Assembly: GCF_006539825.1 (NCBI RefSeq)
Contig: NZ_BJNT01000003.1
Span: 62,001 to 126,000, forward strand
Reading direction: 5' to 3'
Length of the DNA stretch: 64,000 nucleotides
DNA from: Corynebacterium variabile
GTDB lineage: Bacteria > Actinomycetota > Actinomycetes > Mycobacteriales > Mycobacteriaceae
Shown: positions 17,188 through 25,666 of the stretch, in pieces
How positions within the stretch are numbered: the stretch's first letter is position 1
Layout of the letters: the number at the start of each line of letters is the position of its first letter
Made by a program: the position numbers and the translations under genes
Notes under the pieces: model-generated
Databases searched by the model: none
The model's input: the letters and a program-made list of their open reading frames with translations, nothing else
Told to the model about the DNA's origin: nothing

Positions 17188-18165
17188 ATGCTCGACGTAC
17201 TCAGTGGATTCCTCGTGGTGGTCATCGTCATCGCACTGGGATTCCTCGTCGGACGCCGGGACCTGCTCGGCCCGCGGGCCGTCTACACCCTGAACATGTT
17301 CGTGTTCTGGATCGCGACGCCGGCGCTGCTCATCAGCTTCCTCTCCCAGGCCGACCTGGCCGACGTCTTCGGCGAGAATCTCGCCGTGGTCGTCCTGAGT
17401 TCCGTCCTGGCCGGACTCGTCGGCTTCCTGGGGTTCCGGCACCTCGCCGGACGCAACGTCCCGGACAGTCTCGTGACGCTGCTGGCCTGCTCCTACTGCA
17501 ACGGGTCAAACCTCGGTGTCCCCCTGGTCACCCATGTTCTCGGTGACCCCACGGCGTCCCTGCCGGTCATCATCTTCCAGACCGCGGTCTACGGCCCGGC
17601 TGTCGTCCTGCTGCTCGACGTCTCCACCCGGCGACAGGCCCGGACCGAGGACGGCGGTGCGACCGCCCACCACAGCATCGGACCACTGGTGCGCGAGCTG
17701 GTGGTCGGTATCGTCCGCAATCCGCTCATCATCGCCGCCGTCGCGGGCATCATCCTCGCCACGCTGCGCACCACCGCAGACTGGACGCTGCCCGAACTCA
17801 TCGCCGAGCCGGTCGCCACCCTCGCCGGAGCTGCCGTGCCGGTCGCCCTCATCGCCTTCGGTATGTCGATCGCGCAGGTGCGCGTCCTCGGATCAACCAG
17901 TCCGAAGCGCAGTGTGTGGGCCGCGGCCGTGGTGAAGACGGTCATCCACCCGCTCATCGCCTATGCCCTGGCCCGGCTGCTCTTCGACGCCTCGGGGGCC
18001 GCGTTGCTGGCCTTCGTGGTCGTCGCCGCGCTTCCCACCGCGCAGAACGTCTTCACCTACTCACAGCGGTTCGGGACGAACACCGTGCTCGCCCGGGACG
18101 CCGGTGTGGTCAGTACCCTGCTGTCGATTCCGTCGATTGCTGTCATCGCCCTACTTCTGGGCTGA
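17188..18165 (+). CDS. AEC family transporter (auxin efflux carrier type)
   Basis: The 325-aa polytopic membrane protein has the AEC layout: five N-terminal helices with SYCNGSNLGVPLVTHVLGD, a short polar linker near residue 150, and five C-terminal helices containing AAVPVALIAFGMSIAQ and ALPTAQNVFTYSQRFG. The family exports or exchanges carboxylates and amino acid derivatives; the substrate here cannot be predicted. The ATG at 17188 begins the first membrane helix; the upstream open frame runs into the RDD gene and is not part of the protein. TCTAAT just upstream may be a -10 box. Confidence 0.85.
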   Translation: MLDVLSGFLVVVIVIALGFLVGRRDLLGPRAVYTLNMFVFWIATPALLISFLSQADLADVFGENLAVVVLSSVLAGLVGFLGFRHLAGRNVPDSLVTLLACSYCNGSNLGVPLVTHVLGDPTASLPVIIFQTAVYGPAVVLLLDVSTRRQARTEDGGATAHHSIGPLVRELVVGIVRNPLIIAAVAGIILATLRTTADWTLPELIAEPVATLAGAAVPVALIAFGMSIAQVRVLGSTSPKRSVWAAAVVKTVIHPLIAYALARLLFDASGAALLAFVVVAALPTAQNVFTYSQRFGTNTVLARDAGVVSTLLSIPSIAVIALLLG

Positions 18166-18239
18166 GAACAACTGATAGGTTAGGGTACGTGAACCGGACG
18201 ATCCGGTACCTGAACCTTTGAGTTGTCGAGGAGCTCCCC

Positions 18240-18635
18240 GTGTCCAACCCCTTCGCCGACGGCGATCAGCAGCCGTACCAGCCCCGGGACCCGTACCAGG
18301 AGCAGCAGCCCTACGCTGACCCCACCGCACAGGGTTACCCCGGCTACCAGCAGCCCGGCTACCCGGTGAGCTACGCCCCCAAGTCGAAGGTCGCCGCCGC
18401 GCTGCTGGCCTTCTTCCTCGGCACTCTGGGCGTCCACAACTTCTACCTGGGATACACCGCCAAGGCGACAACCCAGCTGGTGCTGTTCCTCGTCGGCTGC
18501 TTCTTCTTCTGGCTGATTGTCCCGATCCTGTTCCTCATTGTGGTGCCGATCTGGGCTTTCGTCGAGTTCATCATGATCCTCGTCGGTAGTGGCCAGTACC
18601 GCGCGGACGCCAACGGCGTCCCGCTGGCAAGCTGA
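18240..18635 (+). CDS. TM2 domain protein
   Basis: The 131-aa protein has a Gln/Tyr/Pro-rich tail of about 45 residues, then the TM2 unit: KSKVAAALLAFFLGTLGVHNFYLGY, a short turn, and a second very hydrophobic helix rich in Phe/Ile/Val. The GVHNFYLG motif is diagnostic. The start is a GTG preceded by GAGGAG. Function is unknown; TM2 proteins are small membrane proteins sometimes near envelope genes. It is convergent with the thiolase gene. Confidence 0.85.
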   Translation: MSNPFADGDQQPYQPRDPYQEQQPYADPTAQGYPGYQQPGYPVSYAPKSKVAAALLAFFLGTLGVHNFYLGYTAKATTQLVLFLVGCFFFWLIVPILFLIVVPIWAFVEFIMILVGSGQYRADANGVPLAS

Positions 18636-18644
18636 CCTGACTGG

Positions 18645-19853
18645 TCAGCGCCAGAGGATCAGGGCGTCACCCTGGCCGCCGCCCCCGCACAGCGACACGG
18701 CGGCCTTACCGCCGCCCCGACGATTCAGCTCATGAGCCGCAGCGACGACCAGACGCGCACCCGAGCAACCGATCGGATGACCCAACGCAATACCGCCACC
18801 GTGAATATTGGTCCGCTCCAGCGGGTAGTCCAGATCCCGCAGCGACTGCACCACCACCGCAGCGAACGCCTCGTTGATCTCCAGGAAGTCCAGATCTGAC
18901 GCCTCCCAGCCGGCCTTACCCAGCGCGGCGGCGACCGCCTGCGCCGGCTGGGAGTGCAGGTAGGTGTCCGGACCCGCGGTCTGACCGTAGGCAGCCAGGG
19001 CAGCAAGGACCTCAAGATCGTTGGCCTCCGCATACGCGCGGGTGGTCAGCACGACCGCCGCGGCACCGTCGGAGATCTGCGACGCGGACGCCGCGGTGAT
19101 CGTCCCGTCGGTGGCGAACGCCGGACGCAGACCCGCCAGCGACTCCTCGGTCGTCCCGGGTCGCACACCCTCGTCGGTGTCGACGATGACAGTACCCTTG
19201 CGGGTCTTGACCTCCACCGGGGCGATCTCGTCGGCGAAGGTACCGTCAGCGATCGCGGCCTCGACCCGCTGGTGCGATCTCGCGGCAACCCGGTCCTGCT
19301 CAGCACGGGTGATCCCCCGGGTGGTGTTGCCCTCCTCAGTCTCCACACCCATCGCGGTACCGTGCACCGCATCAGTCAGACCGTCACGCTCCAGGGAATC
19401 CTGCAGCGCCATGGAACCGAACTTCGCCCCGGCACGCACACCGGCAGCCAGATGCGGCGCATTGGTCATCGACTCCTGACCACCGGCGACCACCACGTCG
19501 GCGTCCCCGAGACGCAGCAGACGGGACCCGTGGATCACCGCGTCCAGACCCGACAGGCAGACCTTGTTCACGGTGTCGGCCGGGGTGGAGACCGGCACAC
19601 CGGCAGCCACCGCCGCCTGCTTGGCCGGGTTCTGACCGGCGCCGGCCTGCACGACCTGACCCATGACCACATGGCCGACAGTCTCAGCGGCGACACCGGC
19701 GCGCTCAAGCGCGGTACTGATGGCGGTCGCACCGAGGTCCACCGCGGTCTTCGAGGCCAGGGCCCCGAGCATCTTGCCCTGGGCGGTGCGCGCGGCACCG
19801 ACGATGACGATGTCCTCGGGGGTGGGGGCGGGCTGGGCGGATGCAGCACTCAT
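18645..19853 (-). CDS. Acetyl-CoA C-acetyltransferase (thiolase)
   Basis: The 402-aa thiolase cleaves acetoacetyl-CoA (or longer 3-ketoacyl-CoA) to acetyl-CoA units. The nucleophilic Cys99 lies in NKVCLSGLD, and the other catalytic elements appear as NEAFAAV, GHPIGCSGAR and the C-terminal SLCGGGGQGDA. It sits 98 nt after scoB at the end of the catabolic block, where it would consume the acetoacetyl-CoA made by the CoA-transferase or ligase. The substrate range is inferred from this context. Confidence 0.9.
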   Translation of the reverse strand: MSAASAQPAPTPEDIVIVGAARTAQGKMLGALASKTAVDLGATAISTALERAGVAAETVGHVVMGQVVQAGAGQNPAKQAAVAAGVPVSTPADTVNKVCLSGLDAVIHGSRLLRLGDADVVVAGGQESMTNAPHLAAGVRAGAKFGSMALQDSLERDGLTDAVHGTAMGVETEEGNTTRGITRAEQDRVAARSHQRVEAAIADGTFADEIAPVEVKTRKGTVIVDTDEGVRPGTTEESLAGLRPAFATDGTITAASASQISDGAAAVVLTTRAYAEANDLEVLAALAAYGQTAGPDTYLHSQPAQAVAAALGKAGWEASDLDFLEINEAFAAVVVQSLRDLDYPLERTNIHGGGIALGHPIGCSGARLVVAAAHELNRRGGGKAAVSLCGGGGQGDALILWR

Positions 19854-19951
19854 GATGGTTCGTCATCCCTTTCTTCGGAAAAAGTACAGGTCAGCGGGGG
19901 TTGCGAGGGGCGCTTACTCCCCTCCCATTATGTCTGGATCTAGAATTTCCG

Positions 19952-20587
19952 TCAGGTGTTCGGGAGAACTGGTGCATCCGTCGCAGCCTTCACCTCCTCC
20001 TCGGTCACCCCCGGCGCCAGTTCAGCGATGACGAAACCCTCCGGAGTCCGGTCCAGGACGCAGAGATCCGTGATGACCCGGTCCACCACCCCCGCACCGG
20101 TGAGCGGCAACGTAATGTCGGAGACAATCTTCGACCGACCGTCCCGACTACGGTGCTCCATGACCACCACAACCCGCTGCGCACCGACCACGAGGTCCAT
20201 CGCGCCACCCATCCCCTTGACCATCTTCCCCGGCACAATCCAGTTGGCGATATCCCCCCGGTCATTGACCTCCATGCCACCGAGGATGGCCAGGTCGATC
20301 TTGCCGCCCCGGATCATCCCGAAGCTCGTCGCCGAATCGAAGTAGGACGTCCCGGGCATGGCGGTGACCGTCTCCTTACCCGCGTTGATCAGATCGGGAT
20401 CGGCCTCCCCCGCCACCGGGTACGGTCCGATGCCGAGCATGCCGTTCTCTGACTGGAGGGTGACGTCCACCCCGTCCGGCACATAGTTGGGCACCAGCGT
20501 CGGAAGCCCGATACCGAGGTTCACGTACTGGCCGTCCTGCAACTCCTGCGCCGCCCGTGCCGCCATCTCCTGCCTGTTCCAGCTCAT
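19952..20587 (-). CDS. scoB: 3-oxoacid CoA-transferase subunit B
   Basis: The 211-aa beta subunit of a succinyl-CoA:3-oxoacid CoA-transferase has the active-site Glu in SENGMLGIG at about residue 47, with [13 protein letters not shown] ahead of it and the [14 protein letters not shown] segment behind. It activates acetoacetate to acetoacetyl-CoA at the expense of succinyl-CoA. The start ATG overlaps the scoA stop by four bases, so the two subunits are made together. M. tuberculosis keeps the same pair (Rv2503c-Rv2504c) in its leucine/itaconate cluster. Confidence 0.9.
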   Translation of the reverse strand: MSWNRQEMAARAAQELQDGQYVNLGIGLPTLVPNYVPDGVDVTLQSENGMLGIGPYPVAGEADPDLINAGKETVTAMPGTSYFDSATSFGMIRGGKIDLAILGGMEVNDRGDIANWIVPGKMVKGMGGAMDLVVGAQRVVVVMEHRSRDGRSKIVSDITLPLTGAGVVDRVITDLCVLDRTPEGFVIAELAPGVTEEEVKAATDAPVLPNT

Positions 20588-21348
20588 CGCGTGGTCTCCT
20601 TCTCGATCATCTTGTCCGCTGCCTGTTCCGGGGTGAGTTCCACGACATGGTGGACGTAGATCCCCGGGAGGTGAATGTCGTCCGGGGCAAGCTCGCCCTT
20701 GTCCACGACCTTCTCAGCCTCGACGATGCAGACACGGCCGGACATCGCGGCAAGCGGATTGAAGTTCCGGGCGGTCTCATGGAAGCGGAGATTGCCGGCG
20801 GTGTCGGCGACCTCGGCGCGGATCAGCGCCACGTCCGCCGTGATCGCATGTTCCAGGACCTGGGTCCGACCGGCGATGTCACGGGTCTCCTTGGCCGGTG
20901 AGAGGACGGCGCCGTCAACGGGATCCTCCGATCCCTCGCGTCCGTACTTCCACACCATTCCTCCGTCGGACACCGGGGTGCCGACGCCGGTCGCCGTGAA
21001 GAAAGCTCCGATGCCGGAGCCTCCGGCGCGGAGTCGTTCCGCCAACGTGCCCTGCGGGGTGAGTTCCACCTCCAGTTCACCCTCCAGGTACTGGCGGGCG
21101 AACTCCTTGTTCTCGCCGACATAACTGGCGACGATCCGGCTGAGCTGCCGGGTCTCCAGGAGCAAGCCCAGACCACGACCGTCCAGGCCGGCGTTGTTGG
21201 AGACCGCCTCGAAGTGACCGACGCTCCGCTGCGCCAGTTCGGCGAGCAGCACCTGCGGAATACCGCAGACGCCGAAGCCGCCGACAGCGAGAGTCGCACC
21301 GTCAGGGATCAGGTTCACGGCCGCCTGCGCACTGATGAGTTTGGTCAT
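20584..21348 (-). CDS. scoA: 3-oxoacid CoA-transferase subunit A
   Basis: The 254-aa alpha subunit has the glycine-rich CoA-binding motif [10 protein letters not shown] at about residues 22-31, then [15 protein letters not shown] and the [19 protein letters not shown] segment typical of family I CoA-transferases. It overlaps the acyl-CoA synthetase gene by four bases upstream and scoB by four bases downstream, a tightly coupled arrangement. Confidence 0.9.
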   Translation of the reverse strand: MTKLISAQAAVNLIPDGATLAVGGFGVCGIPQVLLAELAQRSVGHFEAVSNNAGLDGRGLGLLLETRQLSRIVASYVGENKEFARQYLEGELEVELTPQGTLAERLRAGGSGIGAFFTATGVGTPVSDGGMVWKYGREGSEDPVDGAVLSPAKETRDIAGRTQVLEHAITADVALIRAEVADTAGNLRFHETARNFNPLAAMSGRVCIVEAEKVVDKGELAPDDIHLPGIYVHHVVELTPEQAADKMIEKETTR

Positions 21349-23057
21349 GCTCTTCCTCCGTTGGAGTAGAGACCGAGGATCCCGATGGCCTTCTCCCTCA
21401 TCTCGACCTTCCGGACCTTGCCGGAGATCGTCATCGGGAAAACCTCGGTGATGTGGATGTACTTCGGGATCTTGAACTTGGCGAGCTTCCCGTCACTGAA
21501 GGTACGGATGTCATCGGCGGTCAGCGTCCTGCCGTCCGCGACGGCGTCTTCGTCCAGGATGATCCAGGCCATGAGTTCCTCCCCGTACTTCTCGTCGGGG
21601 ACGCCGATGACCTGGACGTCGGCGATGTCCGGGTGCTCGTAGAGGAACTCCTCGATCTCCCGGGGGTAGATGTTCTCCCCACCGCGGATGACCATGTCCT
21701 TGATCCGGCCGGTGATCTGCACGTAGCCCTCGGTGTCCATGGTGGCCAGGTCGCCGGAGTGCATCCAGCCCTCGGCGTCGATCGCCTCGGCGGTCTTCTC
21801 CGGCATGTCCCAGTAGCCCTGCATCACCGAGTAGCCACGGACCAGGAGCTCGCCCTGGGTGCCACGGGACACGGTGGAGCCGTCATCGTCGACGATCTTC
21901 ACCTCCAGGTGCGGCCCGATCCGGCCGACGGTCTCGACCCGCTTCTCCACCGGGTCATCCGGCATGGTCTGGTGGTTGACCGGTGAGGTCTCGGTCATGC
22001 CGTAGCAGATGCCGATCTCCTCGATCCCGAGGATGTCGATGATCTCGCGCATCGTCTTCGTCGGACACGAGGTCCCGGCCATCACACCGGTACGCAGACG
22101 CGACAGGTCCAGCTTCTTGCCCTTCTCCTCGAGGTGGTCGAGCAGCTGGAGTTCGGCCATGAACATCGTCGGGACGCCGAGGAGGCTGGTCGCCTGGCCA
22201 TGATGGGCAGCCTCCAGGGTGTTCTCGGCGTTGAACACCGGGCCGGGGATGATCGATGCCGCACCGTGGGTGACAGCGGCGAGGATCCCGATGACCATGC
22301 CGAAACAGTGGAAGAAGGGGACCGGGATGATCACCCGGTCACTGTCGGTGTAGTTCAGCCGCTCGCCGATCATGAACCCGTTGTTGAGCACGTTGTGGTG
22401 GGTCAGGGTCGCGCCCTTCGCCATGCCGGTGGTGCCGGAGGTGTACTGGATATTGATCGGGTCGTGCGGGTCGAGGGTCTCGCGCACCGGGTTGAGGTCG
22501 CCGATGGCACTGTTGGCGAGTTCCTCCCACCGCTCGGAGCCGAAGAACACGGTCTCCTTGTAGGGGCGGTCGAAGGTGTGGGAGACGGTTCCGATCATGG
22601 CCCGGTAGTTCGAGTCCTTGAACCGGCCGGCGGAGAACAGCGCCTTGATACCGGACTGGTTGACCGCGTAGGTCAGCTCGCGGGTCCGGTAGGTGGGGTT
22701 GATGCAGACGAGGATCGCCCCGATCTCGGCGGTGGCGAACTGCAGCACCATCCATTCCCAGCGGTTGGGAGACCAGATGCCGATCCGGTCCCCCTTCCGG
22801 TACCCGGCATTGTGCAGGCCGGACGCCAGACGCAGAACCTTGCGGTGGAACTCCTGGTAGGTCAGGTGGATATCACCGTAGAGGTCGATGAGCGCGTCAT
22901 GGTCAGGGAATGCAGCCACGGTACGGGCGAGATTCTGACCGATGGTCTCGGACAGCAGCGGGACATCGGTCGGGCCGACAAGATGTGATTCCGCAGGATC
23001 GATGCCGGCGGGATCGGAAAGGCTGATGTCGTGGTGCGGTCGAAGTGTGGAGGTCAT
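21345..23057 (-). CDS. AMP-binding acyl-CoA synthetase (FadD35-like)
   Basis: The 570-aa adenylate-forming enzyme contains the P-loop-like YTSGTTGMAKGATLTHHN (about 205-222), YGMTETSP, SGDLATMDTEGYV and a C-terminal lysine in SGKVRKVEMRE. It would load a carboxylic acid onto CoA via an acyl-adenylate. The MCS-type sequence and the neighbours resemble FadD35 (Rv2505c). In the leucine/itaconate setting the substrate could be acetoacetate, a branched short acid or itaconate; the sequence alone does not decide. It is followed by scoA with a four-base overlap. Confidence 0.88.
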   Translation of the reverse strand: MTSTLRPHHDISLSDPAGIDPAESHLVGPTDVPLLSETIGQNLARTVAAFPDHDALIDLYGDIHLTYQEFHRKVLRLASGLHNAGYRKGDRIGIWSPNRWEWMVLQFATAEIGAILVCINPTYRTRELTYAVNQSGIKALFSAGRFKDSNYRAMIGTVSHTFDRPYKETVFFGSERWEELANSAIGDLNPVRETLDPHDPINIQYTSGTTGMAKGATLTHHNVLNNGFMIGERLNYTDSDRVIIPVPFFHCFGMVIGILAAVTHGAASIIPGPVFNAENTLEAAHHGQATSLLGVPTMFMAELQLLDHLEEKGKKLDLSRLRTGVMAGTSCPTKTMREIIDILGIEEIGICYGMTETSPVNHQTMPDDPVEKRVETVGRIGPHLEVKIVDDDGSTVSRGTQGELLVRGYSVMQGYWDMPEKTAEAIDAEGWMHSGDLATMDTEGYVQITGRIKDMVIRGGENIYPREIEEFLYEHPDIADVQVIGVPDEKYGEELMAWIILDEDAVADGRTLTADDIRTFSDGKLAKFKIPKYIHITEVFPMTISGKVRKVEMREKAIGILGLYSNGGRA

Positions 23058-23062
23058 GGGGG

Positions 23063-23941
23063 TCAGCTCCTAGAGAGAATGAGTTCGGCCTGACGACGCA
23101 ACGGGGCGTCGATCATCTCGCCGTCGACAGCGAAGGCGCCAGAGTTTTCTGCGGCGCCGGCCATGACGCGACGGGCCCAGTCGAGCCGTGCGCGGTCAGG
23201 TCGGTAGGCGTCACGGATGACGGGGACCAGACCAGGGTGGATGGCGACGGTACCGGCGAAACCGCTGGCGGCGGCGTCCACCGCCTCAGCCCGTGCCCCG
23301 GCGGTATCGGTGGTGTCCGCGTGGATGGCATCGAGTGCGGAAATGCCCGCCGCCGCGGCGTGCAGCAGCACCAGTGAGCGGGTCAGGCGGGGTACTTCGC
23401 GGTACCCGCCGGGCTGACCGGAGAGCCCACCGCCCGCGGCCTGTGTTTCATCGACCCCGTAGCGGGACGCGGTGCCGCCGAGCGCGACGGTCAGATCCTC
23501 CGCACCCCAGAACAGGGCGTCCACCTGCGGGTGGGCAGCGAAAGACGCCAGATCGAGGACGCCACGAGGGGTCTCGACCAGGGCGATGACGCGGAGACGG
23601 GAGGCGTCCGGGCGACTCTCCGACAGTGCGTCAACGGACCGCGCCCCCTCCGCCTTGGGCAGCATAACCGTGGTGAACCCACTGTCACAGACTGTCGCGA
23701 GGTCGGCCTCGAAGTCCGGGGTACCCGCCGGGTTGATCCGCACGATGGTGCGCGCGGGATCCAGACTGTCCCCGGCGGCGAGGATGTGTTCCCGTGCCAC
23801 AGCCCGGTTCTCCGCACGGCAGCCGTCCTCGAGGTCGAGGATGACGGCGTCCGAGCGTTCCGCGGCCTTGGCGAACCGGCCCGGCCGGTCAGCAGGGGCG
23901 AAGAGCAGGGCGGGGCCAGGTGGGGTCCAGCGGGTGGTCAT
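23063..23941 (-). CDS. citE: CitE-like CoA-ester lyase (HpcH/HpaI aldolase family)
   Basis: The 292-aa TIM-barrel enzyme belongs to the CitE-like branch: LLFAPADRPGRFAKA at the N-terminus, DLEDGCRAENR with the metal-side acidic residues, RINPAGTPDF, the ALVETPRGVLDL strand, and WGAEDLTVALGG. The M. tuberculosis counterpart Rv2498c cleaves (S)-citramalyl-CoA and HMG-CoA, linking itaconate and leucine breakdown; the identical neighbourhood suggests the same job. It overlaps the MaoC gene by four bases. Without a canonical HMG-CoA lyase in the block, it is the only candidate for the cleavage step. Confidence 0.86.
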   Translation of the reverse strand: MTTRWTPPGPALLFAPADRPGRFAKAAERSDAVILDLEDGCRAENRAVAREHILAAGDSLDPARTIVRINPAGTPDFEADLATVCDSGFTTVMLPKAEGARSVDALSESRPDASRLRVIALVETPRGVLDLASFAAHPQVDALFWGAEDLTVALGGTASRYGVDETQAAGGGLSGQPGGYREVPRLTRSLVLLHAAAAGISALDAIHADTTDTAGARAEAVDAAASGFAGTVAIHPGLVPVIRDAYRPDRARLDWARRVMAGAAENSGAFAVDGEMIDAPLRRQAELILSRS

Positions 23942-24447
23942 GCCGTCTCCCCTTCCCCGTCACCGGTGGGCCGGCACTGCACGAGGGTGTTGCGCACGGC
24001 CGTGCACACGATGTCGCCGTGCTGGTTGCGGCCGATGTGCCGCAGCTCGACAATCCCCTGGTTGGGGCGGGACTTCGAGCGGCGGACCGAGAGACACTCC
24101 GTCTCGGCGTAGAGCGTGTCGCCGTGGAACATGGGTGCCGGGAAGGTGATCTCGGAGAAGCCGAGATTCGCGACGATGGTCCCGAGGGTGAGCTGGTTGA
24201 CGGACAGGCCGACCACGGTGGACAGCGTGAACATGGAATTCACGAGTCGCTCGCCGCGGAAACCGGGCTGGGTCGCCGCCCAGGCCGCGTCCAGGTGCAG
24301 CGGCTGGGTGTTCATGGTCTGGGTGGTGAACAGGGTGTTGTCCGCCTCGGTGACGGTGCGGCCCGGCCGGTGGAGGTAGGTGGTGCCCTCCTCGTATTCT
24401 TCGAGCCACAGGCCGCGCTGTTCAACGGTCTTCCGGGTGTCGGCCAT
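23938..24447 (-). CDS. MaoC-family acyl-CoA dehydratase
   Basis: The 169-aa hot-dog-fold protein contains the hydratase-2-type patterns TVTEADNTLFTTQT and the LHLDAAWA segment. These carry the Asp/His pair expected for hydration of an enoyl-CoA; a FPAPMFHGDTLYAETE strand follows. It is probably the methylglutaconyl-CoA/mesaconyl-type hydratase of the pathway, as proposed for Rv2499c. The frame is open for 22 codons upstream, but the ATG at 24447 lies 4 nt after the acyl-CoA dehydrogenase stop and starts the family sequence. Confidence 0.85.
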   Translation of the reverse strand: MADTRKTVEQRGLWLEEYEEGTTYLHRPGRTVTEADNTLFTTQTMNTQPLHLDAAWAATQPGFRGERLVNSMFTLSTVVGLSVNQLTLGTIVANLGFSEITFPAPMFHGDTLYAETECLSVRRSKSRPNQGIVELRHIGRNQHGDIVCTAVRNTLVQCRPTGDGEGETA

Positions 24448-24451
24448 GGTG

Positions 24452-25639
24452 CTATCCCTCCAGTCCGAGCGAGCGAGCGATGAGCATGAGCTGCACCTCG
24501 GTGGTGCCTTCACCGATCTCCAGGATCTTCGAGTCCCGGTAGTGGCGGGCGACGCGCGTCTCGTTCATGAAGCCGGCACCGCCGAAGACCTGGGTCGCGT
24601 CCCGGGCGTTGTCCATCGCCGCGTCCGAGGCGACCATCTTCGCGATCGAGGCCTCCCGGCTGAAATCCTCGCCGGCGAGCATTTTCTGCGCTGCGGCACG
24701 CCAGGCCTGACGGGCGGTCCAGGCGCGGGCCTCCATCCGGGCGATCTTGAAGGAGACGCCCTGGTACTCGGCGATGGGACGACCGAAGGACGTCCGCTGC
24801 TTCGCGTACTCCACCGCCTCGTCGACACAGCCCTGGGCGGCACCGGTGGCCAGTGCGGCGATGGCGACGCGTCCCTCGGCGAGGATGGAGAGGAACTGTG
24901 CGAAGCCACGGCCACGCTTGCCCAGCAGGTTCTCCTCGGGGACGACGACGTCGTCGTAACTCAGCGGATGGGTGTCCGAGCAGTTCCAACCGACCTTGTC
25001 GTAGGCCGGTTCGGCCGTGAAGCCGGAGGTGTCGGTCGGGACGATGATCGCGGAAATCTCCTTGCGGCCGTCCTCGCGGGTACCGGTGACCGCGGTGGTG
25101 GTGACCAGCGAGGTGATGTCGGTGCCGGAGTTGGTGATGAACTGCTTGGAGCCGTTGATCCGCCAGTTGCCGTCCTCGAGCTTCGCGGTGGTCTTCGTAC
25201 CGCCCGCGTCCGATCCGGCGCCCGGCTCGGTGAGACCGAAGCCGGCGAGTGACTTACCGGCCGTGAGGTCCGGCAGGTACTTCTGCTTCTGTTCCTCGGT
25301 ACCGAAGCGGTAGATCGGCATGGCGCCGAGGGAGCAGCCGGCCTCCAGGGTGATGGCGACGGACTGGTCGACGCGGGCGAGCTCTTCCAGGGCGATGCCG
25401 AGGGCGAAGTAGTCCCCTCCCATGCCGCCGTATTCCTCGGAGAACGGCAGGCCGAACAGACCCATCTCGCCCATCTGGGCCTGGATGTCGTAGTCGAAGG
25501 TGTGGTTGCGGTAGTTCTCCGCCATCTTCGGGTCAACGACCTCGTGGGCGAATTCCTCGACGGTGCGTCGCAGTTCGACGAGTTCCGGGGTCAGTCCGTC
25601 ATCGGCGGGGTTGGATCGGCGGGTGGTTGCTGCAGTCAT
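24452..25639 (-). CDS. Acyl-CoA dehydrogenase (isovaleryl-CoA-type, FadE19-like)
   Basis: The 395-aa flavoprotein oxidises a short branched acyl-CoA to the 2-enoyl-CoA. Motifs include EYGGMGGDYFALGIALEELA, GFGLTEPGAGSDAGGTKTTA (FAD/substrate loop), KQFITNSG, and the C-terminal QVFGGAGFMNETRVARHYRD with IGEGTTEVQLMLIAR. It lies 27 nt after the carboxylase alpha gene and 4 nt before MaoC. In the leucine pathway it would make 3-methylcrotonyl-CoA for the carboxylase. Substrate assignment rests on context. Confidence 0.9.
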   Translation of the reverse strand: MTAATTRRSNPADDGLTPELVELRRTVEEFAHEVVDPKMAENYRNHTFDYDIQAQMGEMGLFGLPFSEEYGGMGGDYFALGIALEELARVDQSVAITLEAGCSLGAMPIYRFGTEEQKQKYLPDLTAGKSLAGFGLTEPGAGSDAGGTKTTAKLEDGNWRINGSKQFITNSGTDITSLVTTTAVTGTREDGRKEISAIIVPTDTSGFTAEPAYDKVGWNCSDTHPLSYDDVVVPEENLLGKRGRGFAQFLSILAEGRVAIAALATGAAQGCVDEAVEYAKQRTSFGRPIAEYQGVSFKIARMEARAWTARQAWRAAAQKMLAGEDFSREASIAKMVASDAAMDNARDATQVFGGAGFMNETRVARHYRDSKILEIGEGTTEVQLMLIARSLGLEG

Positions 25640-25666
25640 GATGATTCCTTTTCTCTGTACTTCTGG